Below, piece by piece: positions 37,301 through 47,160 of a DNA stretch of 64,000 bases. Made by a program: the position numbers and the translations under genes. The notes under the pieces were generated by a model, which had not been told where the DNA came from, ran no database searches, and saw only the letters and a list, made by a program, of their open reading frames with translations. The number at the start of each line of letters is the position of its first letter. The stretch's first letter is position 1. The DNA is from Physcomitrium patens (taxonomy: Eukaryota > Streptophyta > Bryopsida > Funariales > Funariaceae). The DNA lies in NCBI RefSeq assembly GCF_000002425.4, contig NC_037254.1:24794276-24858275 (forward strand). Reading direction: 5' to 3'.

Positions 37301-38568
37301 AAGAATCTTGAGGACCTTGATTTATTTCGTTAATTTTTTCTTGGCTTTGGATCTGCTAATCCTAATTATTGAAATTAAACGGAGCATTACATTGCTGATA
37401 CGTATGCCCCGACTACTTGCAATTTCCACAAACTGGCACATAATCATCACTAGCTCTGGGATTGGGACATTCATTAGCATAATGACTAATTTGTTTGCAA
37501 CGAAAACAACGAAGTGGTCTTCTTGCACCTCCATCAAGCATATTGGGTATCTCCACCGATATATACCTACTAGGCTTGTTCCATATAAGGTAAGAAAATG
37601 ATCCTGGTTGTCCTGTTGGTACTGAGAGAACTTGGTTTGATGACGTCGGTGGAGCATATTGCTGATACCTTTGCTGCTCCTTACCGTAGTTCTGGAGGTT
37701 CAATGCAGACCCTTGATTAAAATTGGAACTTTGAAAATTATTGAATGCTCGATTTTGTCGATTAAATCGATTTCCATTCCATCCAAACGTATTTCCCATT
37801 TGTACTTGATTGACATCCCACTGGGTTGGTGAGATCTTGGTATGATTACTAAATTATTGTTGTTGTCTTTGCCAATTCCAACAATTTGGTGTTAGGTGCT
37901 TTCCTCCGCAAAATGTACATTGATCCATTATTTGTGAGGGTGAGGGGCATTCTATTACAGAATGACTGTGGCCCTTACAATTACTGCACCATACATTGGT
38001 CCTAGTATTGGTAGGCTTTTACCTCTTCTCCTTATCTTTGGCCATATTGACGGCCATTTCCTCGATTTTCTTTGTCAAATTCAATAACAAGGTTTCATTC
38101 GAATCTTTTAGGGCTGGTATTATTAGTATCTCTGTCGTAATTAATGCTTGTTGTTGATACGGAAAATATGGAGCATACATTGTTGTCACGTTCGGTGGTA
38201 TAGCTTGTAATGGAATGACATTAACTGGCTCCTAAATATTGGTATTGGAATTGGCCCCTGTTTCTAACATCTGTGGATAACTATCCACTGATTCGTTCCA
38301 AGTCGGATTTTGATATCTACCTTGAACTGGAATCATCGTAGCTCCCGCAGTTAAAAATTGATCATAATGGCATTCCTCCCAAACCTTGGCTCTATTAAGG
38401 GATGCAGCCACCGTAACGGGTTGAGCTTCCTTTACAAATATTTTTAGCTCTCGTGGGTGCAAACCATTGATTAATATGGATAAGATAAATACCTCTAGCA
38501 TTTGGTGATTCGGCCACTTACTAAGTATATCAGCCACTCGGCCATAGTCCAATTCCACTTCCTCCTCT
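34312..38568 (-). mobile_element. Copy of element C, truncated in gag
   Basis: Inverted copy of 8372-12628: 3' LTR 34312-35075, tail 35076-35873, truncated RT about 35550-35790, protease 36420-36737 (DIQVDGGSSINLL), linker 36774-37226, and gag with zinc knuckles 37320-38568. The third knuckle here reads CFRCKQISHYANEC with the proper His. Element C's 5' LTR, PBS and gag start are absent, because copying stopped at 38568. Confidence 0.9.
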
Positions 38569-39026
38569 AATTGTAAATAAGAATTTGATACTCAATATAA
38601 TCATATACCACTAAAGAAGAAAGAAGCTAAAGAGACAACAAACAATAATAAGATATAAAAGAACTAGAAGAATAGTTGGAAAATAGGATGACATTACAAA
38701 GTTTTATACTAAGACCAAATTACAACATAGCTTCTCTTGAGACTAATGGTTGCCCTATTCTTGTTTCTATATAGATATATATATATATATATGTAAGCTA
38801 TTAGGTTAGCCCTCCATACTCTTCCTATGCATCTCAAGCGTTATTATTATCACATAATACATTTGAGTGAATGGTTTGTGCAAATGCCATGTTGGTTGTG
38901 AGCATACATATACATTTATATACATACTCTTGACACTAGTTCTGTGAGCAGAATGCAACATCTCATGTAGGTGTGCCATTTACCCCTCTAAAATAGGTTT
39001 AGTTGCCCTTCCCAGCCACAAGATAC
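38569..39026. other. Unique AT-rich spacer
   Basis: No gene or mobile-element motif is seen between the inverted repeat and the LHCB promoter copy. A TA microsatellite lies at about 38778-38796. Confidence 0.5.
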
Positions 39027-39420
39027 CATGAGCATGGCTTTTTACTCTGTTGCAACTGGGTGCTGCGTGGGCTTCCAACAGTGCAGCCCGCTGACCACGA
39101 GATGGGCCATGACGACCACTGTGGTATCAGAGAAATGTGACATTCATCTGGTTTTGGAGGCAGCAAAATCTGTTTCCGTGGTTGGCAGTAGCGGCCAACA
39201 GCGGTCAGCTCGATGGGAATTCCATCTCGCTATCTCAGTGGAGATATCTCGGCTTATCCAATCCGGTGATCGTATAAGTGCCCCGAGCATGCTTTTGCGC
39301 TGGGCGAAGTCGCTATGAGGACCTCCTCCGAGCTGGTTCCTTCGTGCAAAATCAGCCCATTATCGCCAATTCATCGCTTCACTCCATTCTGTTAGAGACC
39401 ATCTGTTCGGTAACAGTGCC
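39027..39420 (+). repeat. Inverted duplicate of the LHCB promoter
   Basis: About 390 bp match the reverse complement of 41345-41721, the promoter and 5' UTR of LHCB. The GATAAG-type box (cttatc, 39253-39258) and the GAGATATCTC palindrome (39241-39250) are conserved. The TATA box is changed from CTATAAGG to CTATGAGG (39313-39320). Similarity fades just before the position of the LHCB ATG, so no transit-peptide exon follows. A 96-residue open frame across the repeat is present in both copies but is promoter sequence, not a gene. The copy points toward the 3' end of LHCB. Confidence 0.85.
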
Positions 39421-40102
39421 ACGCGTAAGCGTTTACCTACAGCCCCACCTCACATCGCTAAAGAATATCTAATGTGCCGATGTGAAATTAGCCCTCATCG
39501 ATACTCATAGATGCGACTTAGGATATGACAAGCAATCATACTGTTTCAAATCCTGATTTTGACCGCATAAACTTTTCATGCCGATTCTCGATGCGCTTCA
39601 CCAGTCACTTCCAATCACGGACCATCACCGCCAACTTTATTGTGCGATGTACACACCGCATACCACCAGTTCATCGCCCACACCCACCCTCACATGCACA
39701 GTTTCGGCTCTCACCGTCTTTCACTCCACGAAACCACTCCCCATCACCTCATTCTGCTATTCACGCCTCCCCCGCAGAATACAAACATCGCAAACACGAC
39801 CATCGCCCGTTCAACCACGCCCCCATCACATCGATCCCGCAAGACATGGCGCTACTTCCCATACCGGCCGAAACCAACACACACCCGTCTGCGTACGGAA
39901 CCGTTCCATGCCCACATCCACACCCGCCTCCCCGACCCTCCGCCCAGTTCCAATTCCCAATTACAATAACACATCCACAATTTACTCATTCACACTCTCC
40001 CAATTTACAACTGTGCGAACGCCGCCAACCCGACTGGTGGCTCCGTCTAGGTGACAGACTCTCGCAGCTCACAGAAAATTAAATCGGCTCTACCGCGCCA
40101 TC
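39421..40102. other. C-rich 3' flank of LHCB
   Basis: The plus strand is rich in CAC/CCA/CCC words (about 39640-40020). Long plus-strand open frames here are due to this skew and have no family resemblance. It probably includes the 3' UTR of the minus-strand LHCB gene. Confidence 0.5.
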
Positions 40103-41322
40103 CTAGTTCCCGGGGGTGAAGTTGGTGGCGTACGCCCATGCGTTGTTGGCCACCGGGTCGGCCAAGTGGTCGTTCAAGTTCTCCAATGGCCCCTTTCCGG
40201 TCACGATCGCCTGCACGAAGAACCCGAACATCGAGAACATCGCCAATCGCCCGTTCTTGATCTCCTTCACCTTCAGCTCCGCGAAGGTGTCGGGGTCGTC
40301 AGCCAAACCCAAGGGGTCGAACGACCCTCCCGGGTAGATGGGGTCTGTCACCTCGCCCAGGGGTCCTCCCGCAACACGGTAGCCCTCCACGGCTCCCATC
40401 AGCACCACCTGGCATGCCCAGATCGCCAAAATGCTCTGGGCGTGCACCAGGCTCGGGTTGCCCAGGTAGTCCAACCCGCCCTCGCTGAAAATCTGCGCTC
40501 CGGCCTTGAACCACACCGCCTCGCCGAACTTCACGCCGCTCTTCGCCAACAGCTCCGGGGTCAGGCACCCCAAAGCCCCCAGCATGGCCCACCGGGCGTG
40601 GATCACCTCCAGCTCCCTGTTGCGGGCGAACGTCTCCGGGTCGGACGACAGTCCGGCGGTGTCCCACCCGTAGTCTCCAGCGAACTCGCCGGTCAGGTAC
40701 GACGGAGTCTCGCCGGAGAAGGGGCCCAAGAACTTGGGTCGGTCAGCTCCGTACCTGAGCAACAGTCCGACGTTCGGCTTAGGCATACGTTCCTCTCTAT
40801 CCCTCACCAGTGTCACCTCAGCAATGCACACCCTCGCCATAGCAGCTCTGACCCCAACATTTGTCACACTTCCAATGCCCCACCGCCGATGCCAACCTCC
40901 ATCTCTCACCTCTCACCTCTCAAGCTGCTCCGCGCGTGGACAACCAAACCGACCACACGCCCCGGCCGGATGCCATTCCGATTTCCAAATTCAAGGCCTC
41001 CACTGCTTCATGGCCTCCGCCCCACAATCCCCAATCCCCAATCCACAACACACTCCGCTCAACCCCAATCCCCAACACACTCCGCTCAACCCCAATCCCA
41101 ATCGCGCTCCCAACACAACCATCAAGCACTCAAAACTGTCATCCCAGAGTTCGTCAAGTGGGGACCATACCAGATGCTGTCGCTGCCAGCGGACTTGCTC
41201 ACGGTCCGCCGCATCGTGACGCGGGCCTCCACATTGCCCACCTTGCGGGACAGCTCGTTCACGGGCTTGAGCACACCCTGCCCAGCCAAGGCTGTCGAGT
41301 GCATCGCGGTAGCTCCTGCCAT
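40103..41322 (-). CDS. LHCB: LHCII chlorophyll a/b-binding protein (Lhcb1/2 type)
   Basis: Major trimeric antenna protein of photosystem II, imported into the chloroplast and inserted in the thylakoid. Exon 1 is 41171-41322, the intron 40755-41170 (416 bp, GT at 41170, AG at 40755), and exon 2 40103-40754. The intron splits the Trp codon TG|G of [15 protein letters not shown]. The product is 267 residues. Residues 1-36 look like a transit peptide (Ser/Thr/Ala-rich, few acids). The mature start MRRTVSK carries the Thr of the state-transition kinase site, as in Lhcb2. Helix B ([16 protein letters not shown], about 98-113), helix C ([14 protein letters not shown]) and helix A ([15 protein letters not shown]) with their chlorophyll ligands are present, ending [18 protein letters not shown] after helix B differs from the CVFPE common in flowering plants. 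The intron site and RRTV favour Lhcb2-like, but Lhcb1/2 names are not well separated outside vascular plants. No defects are seen. Confidence 0.95.
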
Positions 41323-41344
41323 GTCTGCACACACGTTCCCGAAC

Positions 41345-41721
41345 GGAGGGTCTCCAACAGAATGGAGTGAAGCGATGAAGTGGCGATACCGGGCCGACTG
41401 TGCACAGAGGACCCTGCTCGGAGGAGGGCCTTATAGCGACTTCGCCCAGCGCAAAATCATGCTCGGGGCACTTCTACGGTCACCGGATTGGATAAGCCGA
41501 GATATCTCCACTGAGATAGCGAGATGGAATTCCCATCGAGCTGACCGCTGCTGGCCGCTGCTGCCAACCACGGAAACGGATTCCGCTGCCTCCAAAACCA
41601 GATGAATGTCACATTCCTCTGGCACCACTGTGGTCGTCATGGCCCATCTCGTGGTCAGCGGGCTGCACTGTTGGAAGCCCGCGCAGCACCCAGTTGCAAC
41701 AGAGTAAAAAGCCATACTCAT
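41345..41721 (-). promoter_or_regulatory. LHCB promoter and 5' UTR
   Basis: On the minus strand CTATAAGG (41436-41429) is a TATA box 107 bp before the ATG at 41322. GATAAG (plus strand, 41491-41496), an I-box-like site next to a CCAAT (ATTGG at 41487-41491), lies about 55 bp further up. The palindrome GAGATATCTC is at 41499-41508. GATA/I-box elements near a TATA box are typical of light-regulated LHC promoters. The upstream end is cut at 41721 by the copia LTR. The whole block is duplicated in inverted orientation at 39027-39420. Confidence 0.75.
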
Positions 41722-41996
41722 TGTTCAGAATGTTAAGATAGACAAACAAAAGTAATAGTAAGTCATACACACACACAAGAGTAGTAGTAAGTCATACACA
41801 GAAGAGGGTTTCTAAGGAGAAAGAGCTTCTTATACAGAAATCTGTTGATCTGGTTGTGCCTCGTATACAAGAAGAGAAAAAGGGGAGAGGATAAACAATA
41901 GTTCTCCACTAGACTCTAAATATTGTAGCTATAGTATTTACTATATTCTACAATAAATATCATGAAGAGAGCTGGATATATTTAATGATCTCAACA
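41722..41996 (-). repeat. 3' LTR of a Ty1/copia element
   Basis: On the minus strand it begins TGTTGAGATC after the purine tract AGAGAGGAGGAG, and ends TCTGAACA, giving imperfect TGTT..AACA ends. It is 275 bp, with a TGTATAAGAAG TATA-like box and a short duplicated motif GTATGACTTACTA. It sits directly on the upstream edge of the LHCB promoter. Confidence 0.85.
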
Positions 41997-43390
41997 CTCC
42001 TCCTCTCTTATCATAATATTTACATAAAATAAAATTTGTATAGAATTATGATCTATACTTTTCTTTGATCGTACAAGATCAATAATTGTTGCCTCATTAA
42101 AACCCTATCTAGGAAAACCTTATTTTATTTAAGAACAAAACCATAGATGAAGGAAAAAGAGTACAACATCATTTTCTTTAATTATTTAAAGAGCTCATTA
42201 ACTTTCTTATTCAAGAAGAGCAAGTCGTCGCATACCAATGCCATAAGTAAGTCGACGATGGTTGCTTAATGGGATAGCTTTGGTGAAGAAATCAGCAAGG
42301 TTATTTGTAGATTCAATTTTTATAATTATAAGTGCTTAATCAGTAATCAAGTCATGGGTATAACTAAAATACTTTGGATCAATATGCTTTGTTCTATCGC
42401 CTTTAATGAAACCAACTTGCATTTATGCAATAGAAGCACTATTATATTCATGCAAGATAGTTGGAGAATCATCATATGAAAATCCACAGGTTGTTTGAAT
42501 GAATTTATCTATTAATTGCAACCAAATACATTCTAGAGATGCTTCATGTAAGGTGATAATTTCTGCATGGTTGGATGAAGTTACAGTTATTGTTTGTTTC
42601 ACTGATTTTCATGATATTGCAGCTCCATGTCTTAAGAATACATATCCTATTTGAGATTTAGCTGTTGCAATATCAGATTTATATCCTGCATCATAATATC
42701 CAACCAATTTTGGATCTACGAATTGTGTGTAATATAATCCCAAGTCTTCAATACCTTTTAAATAACGTAATAAATGTTTGATGCCATTCCAATGTTGTAG
42801 TATTGGACGTGCACTATGTCTTGCAAGAATACTAATTGCAAATGCAATATCTGATCTTGTAGATGTAGCTAAATACAAAAGTGCTCCAACTGTTGTGAGG
42901 TATGGATATTGGTCTCTCAATATTTCCTCCTCCTCCTCGCATGGACGGTATGGATCATGACCATCACGACTACATCCAACCATTGGTGTGGACAATGGAT
43001 AAGCATCAATCATATTAAATCTTTGCAAGATTCATCTAATATACGTTAGTTGGTGAAGAAAAATGCTACCATCTGTTAGATGCATAATTTGAAGACCAAT
43101 GCAGAAAGTTGTTTTTTCTAGCATTTTCATCTCAAATTCAAATATAAGTAGGTTTGTAGTTGTAACACATGCAGATGTAGTACCTACTAGGTTAAAATCA
43201 TCAACATATACAGCGATGATTACAAAACCAGTTTTATCTCGTTTGATAAACAAACAAGGGAGTAGTGGATAACTTATAAAATTATTTGTAATTAAATAAT
43301 CTTGAAGAAATTGATATCACATGTGTCCGAATTGTTTTAAACTATACAAGGCCTTACATGATTTAATACCATGATATTTTCTTAGAACGG
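41997..43390 (-). pseudogene. Copia RT C-terminal part and RNase H
   Basis: 43390-43254 has KALYSLKQF, the region before the RT active site. 43253-43032 has FVIIAVYVDDFNLVGT with the copia catalytic YVDD intact. 43028-42609 has YPYLTTVGALLYLATSTRSDI, LLRYLKGIEDLGLYY and VGYYDAGYKSDIATAKSQ, the RT tail and RNase H. 42608-41997 holds the last part with stops. Order and motifs are those of Ty1/copia (RT before RNase H, integrase upstream). Confidence 0.85.
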
Positions 43391-44605
43391 TGTCGTACTG
43401 TAAATGCTTACAGTATGTAAAAATTAGTTAAAACATATTATATGTTGATAAATCTAGATGTGTGTTAGAGTGGCTAGTAGATTAAATTAAAAAGAGTTGG
43501 TATAAGAAACTTTACTTTGTTTCTTTATTTCTTTTGATTTTGACATTAAATATATATATATATATATATAGGACCTAAATGTTTAGTATGAAGCCTTGGG
43601 AGAAGGTAGAAGCCTAAATATGAAGATTTAAACTAATAGGAGGTTAATTGGGAGGGATGAAACCAAGGCATGGTTGGATGAAGGTAGAAATAAGGATCTT
43701 CATCCCCATTGGTCAAAATCCATGCCCAATGGGCTTTTAGGAGGCTGCCAGCGACCTTGATAAGGGTTTCGGCGACTTCAAAGAGGCCATTAGGAAATCA
43801 GAGGCAAGGGTTGTGAAGTTTAGGGTTTTGGCTACAATTTTTGTGCAAATTTTATAGGGTTTGGAGTTAGGGTGAATAAGTTATAGCCGTTTGAAGTTAA
43901 GGTGTTAATTTGAGACTTACTATTACTCTTTTGAGTTTAAGAGGAGTTTTACGGAAGCTTTTGGAGTTCGGAAGGTGCGGCTGGAAGGGCAACTTCAAGA
44001 CATACATCTTTTGTGAAGGAAATTTTGCATTTGGAGTTTATGTGAAGGAGTTATAGGGAGTTAAAAACAACGCATTCAAATCAAAGGCAGTAAGTGAGTG
44101 GTTTTGTTCAAAGTAATGTTAGGAGCCATAACTTAAGTTTTCGAACGAAATTTTGGCTCAAACTTTGGGAGAATGTAAAAATTTGTGTTAAGAAGCTATT
44201 TATACAAGTTTTGTGGCATTTAGACTTATGATTTGTGAGATATGAAGAAAATTGCGCGCAGGTATATAAAGATTAGGGTTTGAAGTGACTGTTAGGGTTT
44301 TGAAGATATCTCAAGATCCGCAACGAATTTGCGGTTGAAATTTGTTGTACAAATTATTAACAACATATCAGTACTTCATGTAAATTTTGATCTTGTTTGG
44401 ACGGTTGGATCAAGAGTTATGAGGTGTTGAGGTTCGGAAGAATTTCCACACAAGGATATACAAGGTTTTAGAGTACTTCTACCATATTTTGGATGTTGTT
44501 GGTTATTTAAGACTTAAGTATTTGGTGTAATTTACCCCAAAGGAGAACTTATATATATAAAATTAGATTTTTCTTATTTTTAGCTTGATTGAGCAATTAG
44601 TGACA
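43391..44605 (+). repeat. Solo LTR (element-2 family) in the copia RT
   Basis: It begins TGTCGTACTG and ends GTGACA, 1215 bp, and matches the reverse complement of the 62541-63872 LTR at many blocks (CCATTGGTCAAAATCCATGCCC, split by small gaps, and TTATAGCCGTTTGAAGTTAAGGTGTTA-like text). It has no coding region. It separates the two halves of the copia RT. The left flank is AACGG and the right flank ACCAG, so any target duplication is eroded. A TA microsatellite is at about 43551-43570. Confidence 0.8.
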
Positions 44606-45939
44606 ACCAGAAGCCTAGCGCTTTCTTGAGGCAAAACCTCTCTACCCCGACAGCGAGTCGATTTGAAGTTCCTATTTCTAAGCCAGGTTGAACTCTTATA
44701 TAAATATTTGCATCAAGAGAACCATATAGATATGCAGTTACTACATCCATCAAATGCATCTCAAGGGTGTCATGAACTGTCATTCCATAAATATATCAAA
44801 ATGTAATTGAATCCATGACTAGAGAATATGTGGATTCATAATGAATGCTAAATCATTGAGTAAATCCTTGAGCAACAAGACAAGCTTTATAATGGGTTAT
44901 TTGGCCTTGAGCATCTTACTTACATATTAATACTATTTTATATCCTACAAGGCAAGATGTAAGAGTGTCTATAATTGGACCAAAGACTTTCTTCTTATGC
45001 AAAGAGGCATACTCCTCTTCAATAGCAGTTTTCCATTTTGACCAATCTGAGCGACGCATCGCCTCTTCGATGGTTTGAGGTTCAAGATCGTCTTCTTTGT
45101 AAGAAAGGGCTTCTATAATTATATATGTAAATGATTTTTCTACTATAATAGATTGTATGTCCCAAATATCATATGGAATACAATACAAAATAGATAATTC
45201 TTTACTCAACTTATTCTTATTCCTTCCAATTCCAAGATTATTTTTCATAGGAATTGAAGGTACATTATGCATAGATATATCATCATGAATTATTAGTCTT
45301 ACAAGATGTGTAGAAATTTCTTAAGAAATAAGACCATGATTAGTCAATTTTATAGCTTTCTTCTTTTGTGGTTGTTTATCTGGTCCACGAGTTCTTTTAG
45401 TTGTTGTTGTTATAACTTGAAGTATTGTAGTCAATGGCACTGCAATCTGAGCAGGTGCATTCTGAGCCTCATTAATAGGAACTCTTGTAATTCTAGATGC
45501 ATCATTGAAGCCATTAGGTGTTTCATCTACGATCCATTTTAGATTCAAAATCTTAGCAACTTCAATTTCTGCCAAAGATGTCTTAGGATCAAGATTCATT
45601 GTAAACATTTTTGGTGCTTCAAATATGAGTACTTTATTTCTTTGTTGATTAAATACTCATCCTTGAAAAGATGGAAATATATTTTCTTCAAAACAACAAT
45701 TTTGTAAATATGCTCATAATAATGTGTCAATTGATGGATCAACAATACGAATAATGCTTGGTGAATCAAAACCAACATATATGCCTTCTTGTCGATGAGC
45801 TCCAACGGTATGCCATTGAGGTTTTGGTACTCGAATCCAAACACGGCAACCAAATACTTGTAAGTGAGATACATTTGGAACATGACCTGAAATAAGCTCA
45901 TGTGGTAAAATAATTTCAAGGGAAGAAAGGCGGAGGCGT
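44606..45939 (-). pseudogene. Copia integrase C-terminus and RT N-terminus
   Basis: 45939-45609 reads HELISGHVPNVSHLQVFGCRVWV, the end of copia integrase. 45608-45321 is the linker (NLKWIVDETPNGF, ITTTTKRTRGPDKQ). 45272-44916 is the RT start (EEAMRRSDWSKWKTAIEEEYASL). 44783-44606 continues (LMDVVTAYLYGSLDANIY). Stops separate the pieces. At 45940 the element is cut by the LTR of element 1; gag, protease and the 5' LTR are not in the window. Confidence 0.85.
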
Positions 45940-47160
45940 TGTCGTGTTGTAACACGTCTATATGATGAAAATATAAATGAAGAAGACTTATTAATATTTA
46001 GTCACCTTGGATGTTAGAAGCGGTGGCCAATTCCAGTGCAAATACTAAGAGGCCAGGTTCAGTCATCCTGTTACAGTCAGTCGGGGCATACTCATCAGTA
46101 ATAAAATGTTTCGTTCGATTCCAATAACTGGAGTCAGTAGAAAGGGAAAGGACCAATTCAACGATAGGTGAGCCTGGTTCGAAGAGCCAATTGGATCCAA
46201 TTTTAGAAGACCTTGAATCTAAGTCCTATTATGGACCTCTTATCCAATATGAGACTTAACTTGGTCGGGCAATCTAATGTGGTCTGATTATGGACTTCGA
46301 TTTCGTTTCAGGTTGTTCCGATTCTTTGTACCGTTTCGGTAACGTCTTCTTGGTAAAAAGTTCTCTTTAAGGCAAAAATGGGGGGGAGAAAGCTCCGTCG
46401 GTTGTTCCAATTCAGAAAATCTAAGGCGAAAGAATAGGATCTTCTTATGGTTAAAGGAGAGGATAGGTTAAGAAATGAGGAGGGGAGAATTAGGATTTTA
46501 AGGATCAGAGAGCTAGCTTCACGCTCAAAAAGACAAAGAGTTGGGGGTTTTTTTTCTTCATAGGGTTTTGGGAAGGCTGAGGTAATCATTGCTGAAAGTC
46601 AGTGATATATTGGTGAACTGGATTTTCCGTAAGAGAGAAAAAGGCTGGTACTCTTGATTGTTGTTGGAATGAGAGATACTTCTATGGTTGAAATTTAGAG
46701 TTATCTAGAAGGTTGAGTATCCTGAATGCATGCGTGGTTGTGTTAATCTGACTGTACGGATAAAGGATATCTGCCAACAATTTAAAGAGGTTTTAGGAGG
46801 TGGCAAATTGGGGTTTGTTAGGGTTTCTATGATAACTGGAGACCTACCGACAGGGATAAGAAGAATAGCGGCGAGCGGCCAAGGGACATCGGTGCGGATT
46901 ACAGCATAGCCTCACAATCTGTAAGCGGGGTTGAATTGGAACTTCTTGAGCATTCGAAAGGGCTTGCAGAGACACTAGCGATAGATGTTTCACAACAAGT
47001 CGGAAGGGCAGATTGAGGATCACAGCTTGCCGAAGTTCACGGTCTAGGATTAAGGTAATTAATGATAAAGATAAAATAAAAAACATAAAATAAATAAAAT
47101 AAAATAAAAATAACAAAAGAGATTGAAGTTATATAGGATCTTTAGGCGTTTTATATTAGA
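45940..47160 (+). repeat. 5' LTR of element 1 (3' edge unclear)
   Basis: It begins TGTCGTGTTGTAACACG, like the solo LTR whose minus strand starts at 60199. It matches the 3' LTR at 52706-53794 in blocks up to about 46890 (for example GTCGGGGCATAC, GGCGAGCGGCCAAGGGACATC). The expected end CGTAATACGACA and a PBS were not found; an A-rich tract occupies 47060-47120. The LTR end, the PBS and the start of gag seem to have been lost by deletion. The right edge given is approximate. Confidence 0.65.

Larger units (their letters stand above)
30640..38568 (-). repeat. Right arm of 7.93-kb inverted repeat
   Basis: This is the reverse-complement copy of 8372-16300, ungapped overall (coordinates sum to 46940) with rare base differences. 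Both ends cut through mobile elements: it starts inside an A2 LTR next to A3 gag, and ends inside element C gag next to unrelated DNA. It is therefore probably the derived copy. Confidence 0.95.

Noticed and set aside
30640-38568. Independent second insertion of A2 and C
   Set aside because: Same nested junction, same stops and no net indel; it is one duplicated segment.
39028-39318. 96-residue protein present at two places (39028 and 41721)
   Set aside because: Both copies lie in the duplicated LHCB promoter. The shared frame follows from recent duplication, not protein selection.
39525-40082. Pro/His-rich 185-residue plus-strand open frame
   Set aside because: Low-complexity C-rich DNA with overlapping open frames in all three phases; no start context or domain.
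40755-40909. Minus-strand open frame upstream of LHCB exon 2 as the N-terminus
   Set aside because: It is intron read-through. A transit-peptide exon with a matching phase-2 donor lies at 41171-41322.
41323-41334. LHCB start 12 bp further upstream
   Set aside because: The codon there is GTG. The first in-frame ATG is at 41322 and gives a normal transit peptide.
40166-41605. 479-residue plus-strand open frame
   Set aside because: It runs antisense across both LHCB exons and the promoter; no homology and a C-rich composition effect.
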